Source: Paenibacillus sp. FSL H7-0326
Lineage (GTDB): Bacteria; Bacillota; Bacilli; Paenibacillales; Paenibacillaceae
Reading direction: 5' to 3'
NCBI RefSeq assembly: GCF_001955535.1
Contig: NZ_MPVN01000013.1
Span: 1 to 48,672, forward strand
DNA length: 48,672 nt
A program made the translations under genes and the position numbers. Shown here in pieces: positions 24,762 through 33,026 of the stretch. Position 1 is the stretch's first letter. Every line of letters begins with the position of its first letter. The notes below the pieces were generated by a model. The model was given only the letters and a program-made list of their open reading frames with translations. It did no database searches and was not told where the DNA came from.

Positions 24762-26819
24762 TTGTCACAAACTGAAGAATCCACGAAAAAGAAAACAAGC
24801 CGCACCATGAAGGTTCTGAAAGTACTAGGCATTCTGGCGCTCACGGGCATTGTGCTAACTACAGTGCTTGTCATCTATCTATATGCTACGAGCCTCCCTC
24901 TCGCAGATAATGACCGAAATTCAAGGCTGTTTGATATCAACGGTGAGGTCATCGCTACATTTTCCTCCAGTGGGAAGGATTCGACTCCTGTGAAGCTGGA
25001 TCAGATTGCCCCTGAATTAAAAGAGGCTACCATTGCCGTCGAGGACCGCAAATTTTATGAGCATTATGGCTTTGATATTGTAGGCGTGGGACGAGCTATT
25101 CTCGTAAACATCAAGGAAATGAGCATGGCACAAGGTGCAAGTACATTGACACAGCAGCTTGCCAGAAATCTGTATTTAACCCATGAGAAGACATGGTCAC
25201 GAAAAATAAAAGAGGCGGTCTATACAGCCCAGCTTGAAATGAATTTTACAAAAGACGAAATTCTACAAATGTATCTGAACGAAATCTACTATGGTCACGG
25301 AGCCTATGGAATTGAAGCGGCATCTCAGCTCTATTTCGGCAAGTCGGCGGCAGATCTTACGCTTGCGGAGAGCTCACTTCTCGCCGGTGTCCCCAAGGGT
25401 CCTACTTACTACTCGCCGTACAATAATATGAAGAAAGCAAAGGATCGGCAGAAGATTGTTCTCAGCGCTATGGTCGATACAGGTGATATTACACAGAGTG
25501 AGGCTGACACCGCATACAATGAAATGCTGGATATCAAGCCGCAAAGTGAACGGAAAACAAATGAAGAGGCTCCGTATTTCCGTGATTATATCCGTAATGT
25601 GGTCGTTAATGAGCTGGGCATTGATTCTTCACGTCTGGATCACGGAGGACTTAATATTTACTCGACCATTGATATGCGGATGCAACAAGCTGCTGAAGAC
25701 ACAGTGGCCCGCATAATGGATCCGAAGAGTCAGCTTCAAGTCGGCCTGGTCTCCATTGACCCGCGCGATGGATATGTAAAAGCAATGGTGGGCGGCACCA
25801 ATTATCTGACGAGTCAGTATAATCATGCACTGGCCAGTAATCGCCAGCCGGCCTCCTCCTTCAAGCCGATCATGTATCTAACGGCCATTGAATCCAAACA
25901 GCTCACCAGTGTTTCTCTATTCGAGAGCAAACCGACGGTATTCCATTACGATAATGACCGAAAGACCTATGAGCCCAGCAATTTTGGCGAGAAATATCTT
26001 GGCTGGATTGATATGCGCAAGGCGATTGCCGTTTCGGATAATATTTATGCAGTCACTACACTGATGCAAATCGGATATGAGCCGGTTATTGCCATGGCCC
26101 ACAAATTAGGGATAACCAGCTCGCTCAGCGGAGTGCCTTCGCTTGCCCTCGGCACCTCCCCTGTGAGCGTGTTTGAAATGGCCTCAGCATACAGTGTGCT
26201 TGCCAATGAAGGACAGCGAAATGCCCCGATTGCCGTGCTTAAGATTACGGATGCGGCTGATCGCATCGTGTATAAAGTTCCGGAGCAGGCACCCGAACAG
26301 GTCGTTGACCCGGCCTCAGCGTATGTAATAACCAATCTGCTGGAGAGCGTATTTGATACGGGAGGTACAGCTCACCGGGTTGCGGGCAAGCTTGCAAGGC
26401 CTATCGCGGGCAAGACAGGCACCACGAGCTCCGATGCCTGGATGGTGGGATATACACCGGAACTCGCGACCGCTGTGTGGGTTGGCTACGATGAAGGAAA
26501 AGAGATTACAACAACGGAGAGCCGCAGGGCTGCTCCGATCTTCGCCGAATACACAGAGAAGGCGCTTGAGAATGTGCCTCCAAAAGTATTTCCTGTGCCT
26601 GAAGGCGTGACCAGTGTTTATGTCGATCCGACAACTGGCAAGCTTGCCGGCAATTATTGTGAGAATCGCAGGCTCGAAGTATTCCTTCGCGGCACAGAGC
26701 CGGCCGAATATTGTACCGAGCATTATGCTGAGCCGGAACAAGACTCGACGGAGCAGGATATTGAGAGAGAACGAGATGATACTTGGTGGGATCACTTTAA
26801 GAATTGGTGGACCAAATAA
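24762..26819 (+). CDS. pbpG: Class A penicillin-binding protein (PBP2d/PbpG-like)
   Basis: This bifunctional peptidoglycan synthase of about 685 residues has a short cytoplasmic tail, one transmembrane helix (about 19-43) and a GT51 glycosyltransferase domain. The GT51 domain has catalytic Glu94 in AVEDRKFYEH and the GASTLTQQLARN motif. The transpeptidase domain follows with SSFK, SDN and KTGT motifs. A charged C-terminal tail ends in WWTK. TTG 24762 was preferred over ATG 24744 because GGGAGG lies 8 nt before it. In Bacillus the homologue acts in the spore cortex and germ-cell wall. The position next to ywhD and the speE-speB region supports this orthology. Confidence 0.93.
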   Translation: MSQTEESTKKKTSRTMKVLKVLGILALTGIVLTTVLVIYLYATSLPLADNDRNSRLFDINGEVIATFSSSGKDSTPVKLDQIAPELKEATIAVEDRKFYEHYGFDIVGVGRAILVNIKEMSMAQGASTLTQQLARNLYLTHEKTWSRKIKEAVYTAQLEMNFTKDEILQMYLNEIYYGHGAYGIEAASQLYFGKSAADLTLAESSLLAGVPKGPTYYSPYNNMKKAKDRQKIVLSAMVDTGDITQSEADTAYNEMLDIKPQSERKTNEEAPYFRDYIRNVVVNELGIDSSRLDHGGLNIYSTIDMRMQQAAEDTVARIMDPKSQLQVGLVSIDPRDGYVKAMVGGTNYLTSQYNHALASNRQPASSFKPIMYLTAIESKQLTSVSLFESKPTVFHYDNDRKTYEPSNFGEKYLGWIDMRKAIAVSDNIYAVTTLMQIGYEPVIAMAHKLGITSSLSGVPSLALGTSPVSVFEMASAYSVLANEGQRNAPIAVLKITDAADRIVYKVPEQAPEQVVDPASAYVITNLLESVFDTGGTAHRVAGKLARPIAGKTGTTSSDAWMVGYTPELATAVWVGYDEGKEITTTESRRAAPIFAEYTEKALENVPPKVFPVPEGVTSVYVDPTTGKLAGNYCENRRLEVFLRGTEPAEYCTEHYAEPEQDSTEQDIERERDDTWWDHFKNWWTK

Positions 26820-26887
26820 GCCTGAAACCTGGGTTTTACGTACGTGCTTGGTGACTCCGTGCCCGGGCAACGGCACGATTAAACAGC

Positions 26888-26931
26888 AAAGAACCGCAGA
26901 GCTGATGAACTTCAGCCCTGCGGTTCTTTTA
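26888..26931. terminator. Bidirectional terminator between pbpG and ywhD
   Basis: AAGAACCGCAG and CTGCGGTTCTT form a perfect 11-bp stem with an 18-nt loop between converging genes, with T-rich sequence on the plus-strand 3' side. Confidence 0.8.
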
Positions 26932-26947
26932 GATTTGAACAATATTA

Positions 26948-27454
26948 TCAGCTTTCCAGCGCTTGCTTCAATTCTTCTGGAGAAGCATTCCACCAGTCCT
27001 CATTATGAGCTATAAGCAGCTTCTTCAATGCTGCTTTCTCTTCTGCTCCCAGCCCATCCAGCATGATCCGGCGCTTCATTGCATAATCCATCTTGTTCAC
27101 ATGATCGGCGAGAATCTTCCAGCCCCTTCTCGCTTCCGTATCAATCCACATTTCGCATGCAGTGGCGCCTGCATACAGCTGCCCTTCCGGAGTACGGTCC
27201 ACTGCCACCCATACGAGCCACACCTGGCGGCCGTTCGGCACATCTGCCTTATCCGCAGAGAATTTAATCCCCCGCTCCACTTTGCTCTTCGCATGCATGG
27301 CGCCAATATCAATCTTCGCCTCTCCAGCATCAATAATGACAGGAGATAAGTTGTTCAGATCAATGGATCCTGCACCAAATCCTTTATGCTTGCTCTTACT
27401 GCTTACAATATTCAAGGCAATTTGTTTCTTGCCGCTTTGACCGTTTTGTTCCAT
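26948..27454 (-). CDS. ywhD: YwhD family protein
   Basis: This 168-residue soluble protein resembles Bacillus YwhD, for which no function is known. Visible features are a basic N-terminus (KKQIALNIVSSKSKHKGFG), a beta-rich middle with the phrase WLVWVAVDRT, and a helical C-terminus. The pairing with pbpG is conserved with Bacillus, although here the genes converge. I cannot assign a biochemical role. Confidence 0.85.
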   Translation of the reverse strand: MEQNGQSGKKQIALNIVSSKSKHKGFGAGSIDLNNLSPVIIDAGEAKIDIGAMHAKSKVERGIKFSADKADVPNGRQVWLVWVAVDRTPEGQLYAGATACEMWIDTEARRGWKILADHVNKMDYAMKRRIMLDGLGAEEKAALKKLLIAHNEDWWNASPEELKQALES

Positions 27455-27557
27455 TGATTATGGCCTCCAAAAGTTGATACCAATATTTTAACTAATATTT
27501 GTCCCGTTGCAAACATATACATGCCTTAGATGCTTGTCAACGGGAGGTATATAATGT

Positions 27558-29540
27558 ATGACCCCAGTTCGCGCGAAAGTTATTCTATCTTCTATTATTG
27601 CTGTCTGTGTCCTTGGCGGCACACTGCTGCTCAGTCTAAGCGGCTCCCCGGATGCTCTACCTGCTCTCGCACCAAATACGGCCAAGCCTGGGGCTAATCC
27701 AGCACCTGCACCGGTACAGGAAAGCGTTCAAACTCCTCGAGCTGAAGTGCTGAGCGACCGCATTGTCGAATATCACATTGACGTGCAGCTGACCGAAGAG
27801 AACACCTTAAAAGGCACCTCCATCATGACTTGGACACATCCGGGAACCAAAACCGTAAATGAATTATATTTTCATCTATATCCCAATGCTTTCTCCTCTG
27901 ATCAGACAACCTTTATGAAGGAGTCCGGCGGAAAGCTTCGAGGTGATGTTATGCCGAAGGACGGCTATGGCTCCATGAAGCTTACCGAGATCAAAACGAC
28001 AGAAGGATTGTCGCTATTGCATCGCATTCAGTATGTCCAGCCGGACGATGGCAATATGAACGACCGCAGTCTTGTGAAGGTTCGTCTGCCCAAGCCTGTC
28101 AAAGGGGGCGAAAGCATTACATTGAACATAGCCTTTGAAGTCGAGCTGCCTAAAATTTTTGCCCGGATGGGTACAGCCGATGAATTTGTCATGGCAGGTC
28201 AGTGGTTTCCTAAAATAAGTGTCTACGAGCCTGCTGGCAGACGTAATCGGACAACCGAGGGATGGAACCTTCACCAATATCATGGGAACTCAGAATTCTA
28301 TTCCGACTTCGGCATTTATAGTGTACGGATAAAAGTCCCTGAGGATTATATCGTCGCTGCAACCGGATTCCCGACCAAGCCATACACGAAGCAGGATGGC
28401 CAGAGGATTTACCAGTTCTATGCTGATGATGTTCATGATTTTGCCTGGGCGGCTTCACCGAACTTTATCGTAGCTGAGGAGCCATTCTCCTCACCAAATG
28501 TTCCGGGAGTACGCATTAAGCTGTATCTTGATCCGGCTCATGCGGATCTGAAGGATCGCTATTTTTACGCAGCCAAATCTGCACTTTCTAATTACAGCGA
28601 CTGGTACGGAAGGTACCCTTACTCTACCCTGTCCATCGTTGTTCCTCCTATAGAAGCGAATGGCGCGGGAGGAATGGAATATCCGACACTGATTACTGCC
28701 TTTGGCGCGGATGACACCTCTCCTGGTTATGAGCTCGAGAGAACCGTCATTCACGAGATTGGCCATCAATATTTCTATGGCATGATCGCGAGCAATGAAT
28801 TTGAAGAAGCTTGGCTGGATGAAGCATTCACCTCCTATGCAGAAGATCGCCTAATGGAACAGGAATATGGTCTAACTCCCAATCTGCCGCTGCAATCTGC
28901 ATCGATGAGCTCGCCTGCTCCACTTACACAGGAAGCCTGGAAGTATGACTCTCATAATCACTATGCAGAGAATGTATACACAAGAGGCAAACTCGTCCTC
29001 CTGGGTATAGAACAGCAGGTTGGTACCAAGAAGATGGATCAGATTATGGCTACCTATGCAGCCAAGTATCGGTTCAAGCATCCGACGACTGCTCAATTCC
29101 AAAAGGTTGTAGAGCAGGTTACCCGCAGATCGTGGGACACCTATTTTGACCAATATATTTATGGCAGCCAAATGGCTGATTTCTCCGTAGATTCCATCGC
29201 CATCAAGGAACAGGGGACATCCGAGGAGCCAAGCTATATTTCCTCGATCAGAGTGGCGAAGAATGCAGGCGATTACTCAGAAATTCCTATCGTATTTACT
29301 TTTGCAGACGGGCATATGATTCGCAAGGTATGGGACGGTAAAGGTGGAGAAATCATCTACAACCTGACTTACAAATCTCCGCTGGATTGGGCAATGGTTG
29401 ATCCTGAGTACTCCATCACACTTGAGAACAAGCATATGAACAACTACTTAAAAGCTGAAGGAGATGAAGTTTTGGAGACCCGGTTTAATATCAGTATTAC
29501 CAAAGTGTTGGAGCTCTTGCTCGGAAGTCTGTCATGGTGA
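27558..29540 (+). CDS. M1 family (gluzincin) metallopeptidase, exported or membrane-anchored
   Basis: This 660-residue protein has an N-terminal hydrophobic segment (7-27) and then an Ala/Pro-rich linker, which suggests a signal peptide or anchor. The M1 zinc site is complete: HEIGHQYF with the third ligand Glu in WLDEAFTSYAED, 18 residues later. The exopeptidase-type substrate motif appears as GAGGMEYP. Residues 55-260 form the usual beta-saddle. The start is ATG 27558, about 10 nt after GGGAGG. It is followed after 12 nt by a membrane-protein gene, so the two are probably an operon. The target is unknown. The site suggests an envelope role. Confidence 0.9.
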   Translation: MTPVRAKVILSSIIAVCVLGGTLLLSLSGSPDALPALAPNTAKPGANPAPAPVQESVQTPRAEVLSDRIVEYHIDVQLTEENTLKGTSIMTWTHPGTKTVNELYFHLYPNAFSSDQTTFMKESGGKLRGDVMPKDGYGSMKLTEIKTTEGLSLLHRIQYVQPDDGNMNDRSLVKVRLPKPVKGGESITLNIAFEVELPKIFARMGTADEFVMAGQWFPKISVYEPAGRRNRTTEGWNLHQYHGNSEFYSDFGIYSVRIKVPEDYIVAATGFPTKPYTKQDGQRIYQFYADDVHDFAWAASPNFIVAEEPFSSPNVPGVRIKLYLDPAHADLKDRYFYAAKSALSNYSDWYGRYPYSTLSIVVPPIEANGAGGMEYPTLITAFGADDTSPGYELERTVIHEIGHQYFYGMIASNEFEEAWLDEAFTSYAEDRLMEQEYGLTPNLPLQSASMSSPAPLTQEAWKYDSHNHYAENVYTRGKLVLLGIEQQVGTKKMDQIMATYAAKYRFKHPTTAQFQKVVEQVTRRSWDTYFDQYIYGSQMADFSVDSIAIKEQGTSEEPSYISSIRVAKNAGDYSEIPIVFTFADGHMIRKVWDGKGGEIIYNLTYKSPLDWAMVDPEYSITLENKHMNNYLKAEGDEVLETRFNISITKVLELLLGSLSW

Positions 29541-29552
29541 GGTGTATAGTGG

Positions 29553-30374
29553 ATGAAATCTTATCTCTCCGAAGGTTTTAAGTTAGTGAAGCGTCATTTT
29601 CTAATCGTTATCTTCTTGTTTCTGTACCAGCTGCTATGGGGTGTTCTTCTGTACAAAGTCGTGTCCTCTGCGGTCATCCCCTTGCTTATGCGCTATCCAG
29701 ATCCCCCTCCTCATGAGCTCAGCCAGATCTTGTTCTGGTTAGAGGGGCAGATCAGCTTGAGCACCAGCTCCACAGTCCATGAATATGTATGGCTGCTTGT
29801 CCTCATGTTCATTTTAAGGATGCTCATTACTCCACTGATTCGGGCGGGTCTGTTCCACAGCCTTCATGAAGAGTCAAGCACCAAAGGCTTCTCCTTTTTT
29901 CGAGGGACACTTAAGCACTGGAAAAAGACATCGTTACTCTATCTCATTGAGATCATATTGCTGCTGCTGCCTGCCTACTGGATCCTTCCAAAGGTGCTCC
30001 CCATTCTCATGAATGCAGTCTACAATCAGAATCTTCTTCTGCAGGCGGCTCCTTACGTCATCTTATGGATCGTTTATGCCTACATCATCAAGCAGCTGCT
30101 CCTATATGTCCAGTTTGGACTGACAGGCAATCGAAGCGGCCTTGGTGCTGTATGGATCTGCCTCCGTCATGCACTTCCTGTCACTGGAGTTGCCCTGACA
30201 CTTAGCACACTTGCCATTCTGCTGTTCAGTGCTTTCACGGCCGTATCTCTCATATGGACAGGACTTTTAGCCCTGATTCTTCAGCAGTCTTATCATCTCG
30301 TTCGATCACTCATCAATGTATGGAAGATTAGTTCTCAATTCAGTATTTGGCGATCCAATAGCGAAGATGCCTGA
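29553..30374 (+). CDS. Multi-pass membrane protein of unknown function
   Basis: This 273-residue protein has about six predicted transmembrane helices (roughly 15-40, 80-100, 125-150, 160-185, 205-235, 238-255). I do not recognise its family. It has no catalytic motif that I can name. The start lies 12 nt after the metallopeptidase stop and a terminator follows, so the two genes share a transcript. A partner or membrane anchor role for the peptidase is possible but is only inferred from the neighbourhood. Confidence 0.8.
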   Translation: MKSYLSEGFKLVKRHFLIVIFLFLYQLLWGVLLYKVVSSAVIPLLMRYPDPPPHELSQILFWLEGQISLSTSSTVHEYVWLLVLMFILRMLITPLIRAGLFHSLHEESSTKGFSFFRGTLKHWKKTSLLYLIEIILLLLPAYWILPKVLPILMNAVYNQNLLLQAAPYVILWIVYAYIIKQLLLYVQFGLTGNRSGLGAVWICLRHALPVTGVALTLSTLAILLFSAFTAVSLIWTGLLALILQQSYHLVRSLINVWKISSQFSIWRSNSEDA

Positions 30375-30484
30375 ATTTATTGTCTCAATTAATATCCTAC
30401 CTCTCTTGTCCAAACCGCACTCCAGCGCGAATACAACGCTTTCATAGCAGAAATTAAGTCCGACTGCTTAACGTCAAAAAAGTT

Positions 30485-30525
30485 CACAAGTCTCGCTCTT
30501 TTCCTAGAGTGAGGCTTGTTTTTTG
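30485..30525 (+). terminator. Terminator after the metallopeptidase operon
   Basis: ACAAGTCTCGCTC and GAGTGAGGCTTGT form a stem of about 13 bp (two G-U or mismatched positions) with a loop of about 8 nt, followed by TTTTTT on the plus strand. Confidence 0.85.
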
Positions 30526-30547
30526 TAATATTTTATCTAAAAAACGA

Positions 30548-30577
30548 TTGCCAAATTTACACAATCTCTGTTACAAT
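30548..30577 (+). promoter_or_regulatory. Promoter for the riboswitch-controlled NlpC/P60 gene
   Basis: TTGCCA (30548-30553), 18 nt, TACAAT (30572-30577). TGTAAT (30604-30609) and TGTAAC (30616-30621) just downstream resemble WalR half-sites, but they are 12 bp apart instead of the expected 11. Confidence 0.5.
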
Positions 30578-30654
30578 AGGCCCAGAACTTCTAGTAACAA
30601 CTTTGTAATAATTGTTGTAACTTTTACCAACTAACTAAGTACATAGTCTTACAA

Positions 30655-30815
30655 GAGTGAGCGACTTTCACAGGTGCACATCATTAGAACAGCCAAATTC
30701 CTGGCATCTGGGAAGCGGGGGAACCACTTTTATGGGTGAATTGATCTCGCAACGTAAGTGATCATAGGGGAACCTTCTACCGAATCCTTAAGCTAACCTC
30801 GCAGGCATTGGAAGG
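30655..30815 (+). ncRNA. Cyclic di-AMP riboswitch (ydaO-yuaA class)
   Basis: Conserved blocks of this aptamer class are present in order: GCGGGGGAACC (about 30716-30726), GGGTGAATT (about 30735-30743), AGGGGAACC and then CCGAATCCTTAAGCTAACC with CGCAGGC near the 3' end. Such riboswitches turn off cell-wall hydrolase and osmolyte-transport genes when c-di-AMP is high. The outer limits are approximate. The element ends next to GGAAGGGGATT, which is the ribosome binding site of the following NlpC/P60 gene, and no separate terminator lies between. Confidence 0.92.
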
Positions 30816-30828
30816 GGATTATTTTTTC

Positions 30829-31296
30829 TTGAAAAAGTCACTAACTGCTGCAGCACTGAGTCTTGCTATTGCATTCTCCATCGGAACAGGAAGTGCATTC
30901 GCCGATTCCAAAATGGACAAGGTCATTGATAACGCTAAGGGAACCGAATATAAATATGGCGGTACGACTTTAAACGGATTTGATTGCTCTGGTTTTACCA
31001 TGTATGTATTTGATAAACTCGGCATCGATCTGCCTCATCAATCTGGTTCTCAATACAAAATGGGCAAGTCTGTATCCCGTTCTGAGATGAGACCTGGCGA
31101 CCTTGTATTTTTTAACACAAGCGGAAATGGTGTATCCCATGTCGGCATCTTCGTAGGTGACGGTAAATTTGCACATGCTTCCTCCTCCAAGGGAGTTATT
31201 ATCAGCAAGCTGGACGAGAGCTACTATGAGAAACGTTACATTGGTGCAAAACGTATCATGAGTACGGAAGAATACGAAACTGCTGCATTAGATTAA
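30829..31296 (+). CDS. Secreted NlpC/P60 cell-wall endopeptidase
   Basis: This protein of about 155 residues starts with a signal peptide (KKSLTAAALSLAIAFSIG, cleavage near AFA-DS). A single NlpC/P60 domain of the D-gamma-glutamyl-diamino-acid type follows. The catalytic Cys is in GFDCSGFT, the His in VSHVGIFVGDGK, and the third polar residue in the following FAHASS segment. There is no LysM or SH3 binding domain. TTG 30829 was preferred over TTG 30808, because AAGGGG lies 12 nt before it and the signal peptide then starts correctly. c-di-AMP control links wall hydrolysis to turgor. Confidence 0.92.
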   Translation: MKKSLTAAALSLAIAFSIGTGSAFADSKMDKVIDNAKGTEYKYGGTTLNGFDCSGFTMYVFDKLGIDLPHQSGSQYKMGKSVSRSEMRPGDLVFFNTSGNGVSHVGIFVGDGKFAHASSSKGVIISKLDESYYEKRYIGAKRIMSTEEYETAALD

Positions 31297-31322
31297 GCAA
31301 CATTGTGCTGGAACGACCCTAT

Positions 31323-31370
31323 AGCTCGAAGATTAGATTACTAAATAGTAATCCATCTTCGGGCTTTTTA
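31323..31370 (+). terminator. Terminator after the NlpC/P60 gene
   Basis: Long hairpin: GCTCGAAGAT pairs with ATCTTCGGGC (one G-U) around an inner ATTACT/AGTAAT stem, followed by TTTTTA. It overlaps an upstream in-frame extension of the next gene, which is why that extension was rejected. Confidence 0.85.
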
Positions 31371-31421
31371 TATTATATTAAGGATGACTATTGGATGAGG
31401 GATGGCAAAGGAGACGATGAC

Positions 31422-31919
31422 ATGACGCAGAAAGGAACGACCTTTCATGCCCTTCCTATGAGTGAAGAGCATGCAGCTGAGATCTGCACTTGGCAGTACG
31501 AACCTCCTTATAACATATACGGCTGGCTGCCCTGGGAGCAGATGAAGGCACTTGAGATTGAATTCGGCGACCCTAAGCTCCGAGATACACAGTATTTATC
31601 CATTGTAAATGATACTGGTGAGCTATATGGCTTCGCACAATTATTTCCTCTAGCCGGTGTGACCCGGCTTGGTCTAGGCTTGAGACCTGACCTGTGTGGG
31701 CAGGGGTTAGGGGCTCCCTTTGTAAGCACCATTGTACAGGAGGCTGCTTCCCGGCAGCCGCAGAATGAGATTGATCTTGAAGTTCTCACCTGGAATAAAA
31801 GAGCGATCCGCACTTATGAAAAAGCGGGATTTACCATTCATGATACCTATGAGCGTCTTACTCCAGAGGGCCCCAAGTTGTTCTTCTGTATGGTGTATAC
31901 CGGAGTAAAGCTCAAATAG
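31422..31919 (+). CDS. GNAT family N-acetyltransferase
   Basis: This protein of about 165 residues has the acetyl-CoA loop LGLRPDLCGQGLG and the C-terminal signature KRAIRTYEKAGF, which place it in the GNAT fold. The substrate is unknown. The start ATG 31422 has AAAGGAG upstream. A longer reading from 31305 runs through the preceding terminator and was not used. It stands alone between terminators. Confidence 0.85.
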   Translation: MTQKGTTFHALPMSEEHAAEICTWQYEPPYNIYGWLPWEQMKALEIEFGDPKLRDTQYLSIVNDTGELYGFAQLFPLAGVTRLGLGLRPDLCGQGLGAPFVSTIVQEAASRQPQNEIDLEVLTWNKRAIRTYEKAGFTIHDTYERLTPEGPKLFFCMVYTGVKLK

Positions 31920-32032
31920 ACATGATTGTCTCTCCTAACTTTTGTTTAAATATTTACCATAAAATACTATGAAGCAGGTTCATGATCCTTTATAATAAAT
32001 GAAGGATTGTACATAGTAGGAGGACACAACGA

Positions 32033-32395
32033 ATGAAGAAATGGATCATGAGTGGGTTATTTTTCTTCGCTTGCGCTTTTGCCCTCGTGTTAATGTTTAC
32101 GGTTCCAGGAAGAGAACATGTGGCTGAAGAGGAACAGCCTCCGGCAATGCCCGAGGTAACGCTAGACGCTGCGGCTGCTGAGGAGAAGGCGAAGGCAAGC
32201 TGTATTACTTGTCACGGTAACCAACTGGAAGGCGGTATGGGACCGTCACTGCAAACCATTGGTGCAGAACATGATGCCAATAAGCTGTACCAGATTATTA
32301 GTGAAGGCACAAGCGGCGGGATGCCGGCGTTTGAAGGTCAACTCACAGAAGAAGAGATTGCGAACCTTGCTTTGTGGCTGGCCGAGAAGAAGTAG
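32033..32395 (+). CDS. Membrane-anchored cytochrome c
   Basis: This 120-residue protein has an N-terminal membrane anchor (4-25) without a lipobox cysteine, an acidic linker and a small class I cytochrome domain. Haem attachment is at CITCH and the axial Met is in GGMPAF. It is similar in plan to Bacillus cytochrome c-550/c-551 (CccA/CccB), which carry electrons to cytochrome c oxidase on the outer face of the membrane. TAGGAGG precedes the ATG. It is monocistronic, ending at a terminator shared with the converging neighbour. Confidence 0.9.
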   Translation: MKKWIMSGLFFFACAFALVLMFTVPGREHVAEEEQPPAMPEVTLDAAAAEEKAKASCITCHGNQLEGGMGPSLQTIGAEHDANKLYQIISEGTSGGMPAFEGQLTEEEIANLALWLAEKK

Positions 32396-32412
32396 AATCA
32401 TATAACTTAAAT

Positions 32413-32472
32413 AAAACACGCCTGCAAGAGTTTGTATCTGTCATCAGAACGCACTCCTACAGGCGTGTTTTG
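32413..32472. terminator. Bidirectional terminator between the cytochrome c and pterin dehydratase genes
   Basis: AAAACACGCCTG (32413-32424) and its complement CAGGCGTGTTTT (about 32460-32471) form a perfect 12-bp stem with a loop of about 35 nt between converging genes. Confidence 0.75.
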
Positions 32473-32488
32473 TTAATTCCATTGCAGC

Positions 32489-32785
32489 TTAATTTTGCAT
32501 CATTCTATCGTAAGCTTCATTATATTGTTGTGCTTCTTTAATATCGATCGCTGTTATTCCTCCATCATCCCATGAAGTGAGCCGCAGTGTGACCACTTTA
32601 TGATCGATGGTGATAAAAGGGTGATGATTGAATGCTTCGGATATTAATCCGACTTCATCAACAAAGGCAATCCCCTTCATGAAGCTGGTAAACGTGAATT
32701 TACGGACAATCCAGCGCCCCTCTTCGTATTCCCAGCCCTCAAGTTTATCTAGATGAGCTTCTACTTCCTCTTGTGTAAAGACCAT
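32489..32785 (-). CDS. Pterin-4a-carbinolamine dehydratase
   Basis: This is a 98-residue protein. The active-site signature EAFNHHP and the later LTSWDDGGITAID segment are those of the PCD/DCoH family. The enzyme dehydrates 4a-hydroxytetrahydropterin. In bacteria without phenylalanine hydroxylase, family members may serve other pterin or molybdopterin chemistry. No hydroxylase gene lies nearby, so the physiological role is open. ATG 32785 follows AGGAGG at a rather long 13-nt spacing. The 240 nt on its 5' side hold no gene. Confidence 0.93.
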   Translation of the reverse strand: MVFTQEEVEAHLDKLEGWEYEEGRWIVRKFTFTSFMKGIAFVDEVGLISEAFNHHPFITIDHKVVTLRLTSWDDGGITAIDIKEAQQYNEAYDRMMQN

Positions 32786-33026
32786 CGCTTCAATCTAACC
32801 TCCTTGATAAGACGTACTTACATTCAGCAGACCCGGTGCCTCACGTAAATACAGGCACTGCAATAAATGCAGTAAAAGAATGCTAAGCATATCAGCAAGC
32901 TTAGGTGCAATTCTATCTCTATATTTACTGATATCTTACAATAAGGAACCGTTTGCTATCTGGTAAACGGCTTATCGTGTTCCATCTTATCATGTAAGCG
33001 ATCCTAATTCCAGCGCCCCAATAGCC

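Noticed and set aside
32890..33000. Short inverted repeats (CCGTTT/AAACGG) downstream of the orphan gene at 33027.
   Set aside because: The 6-bp stem has no U-run. It is too weak to call a terminator.
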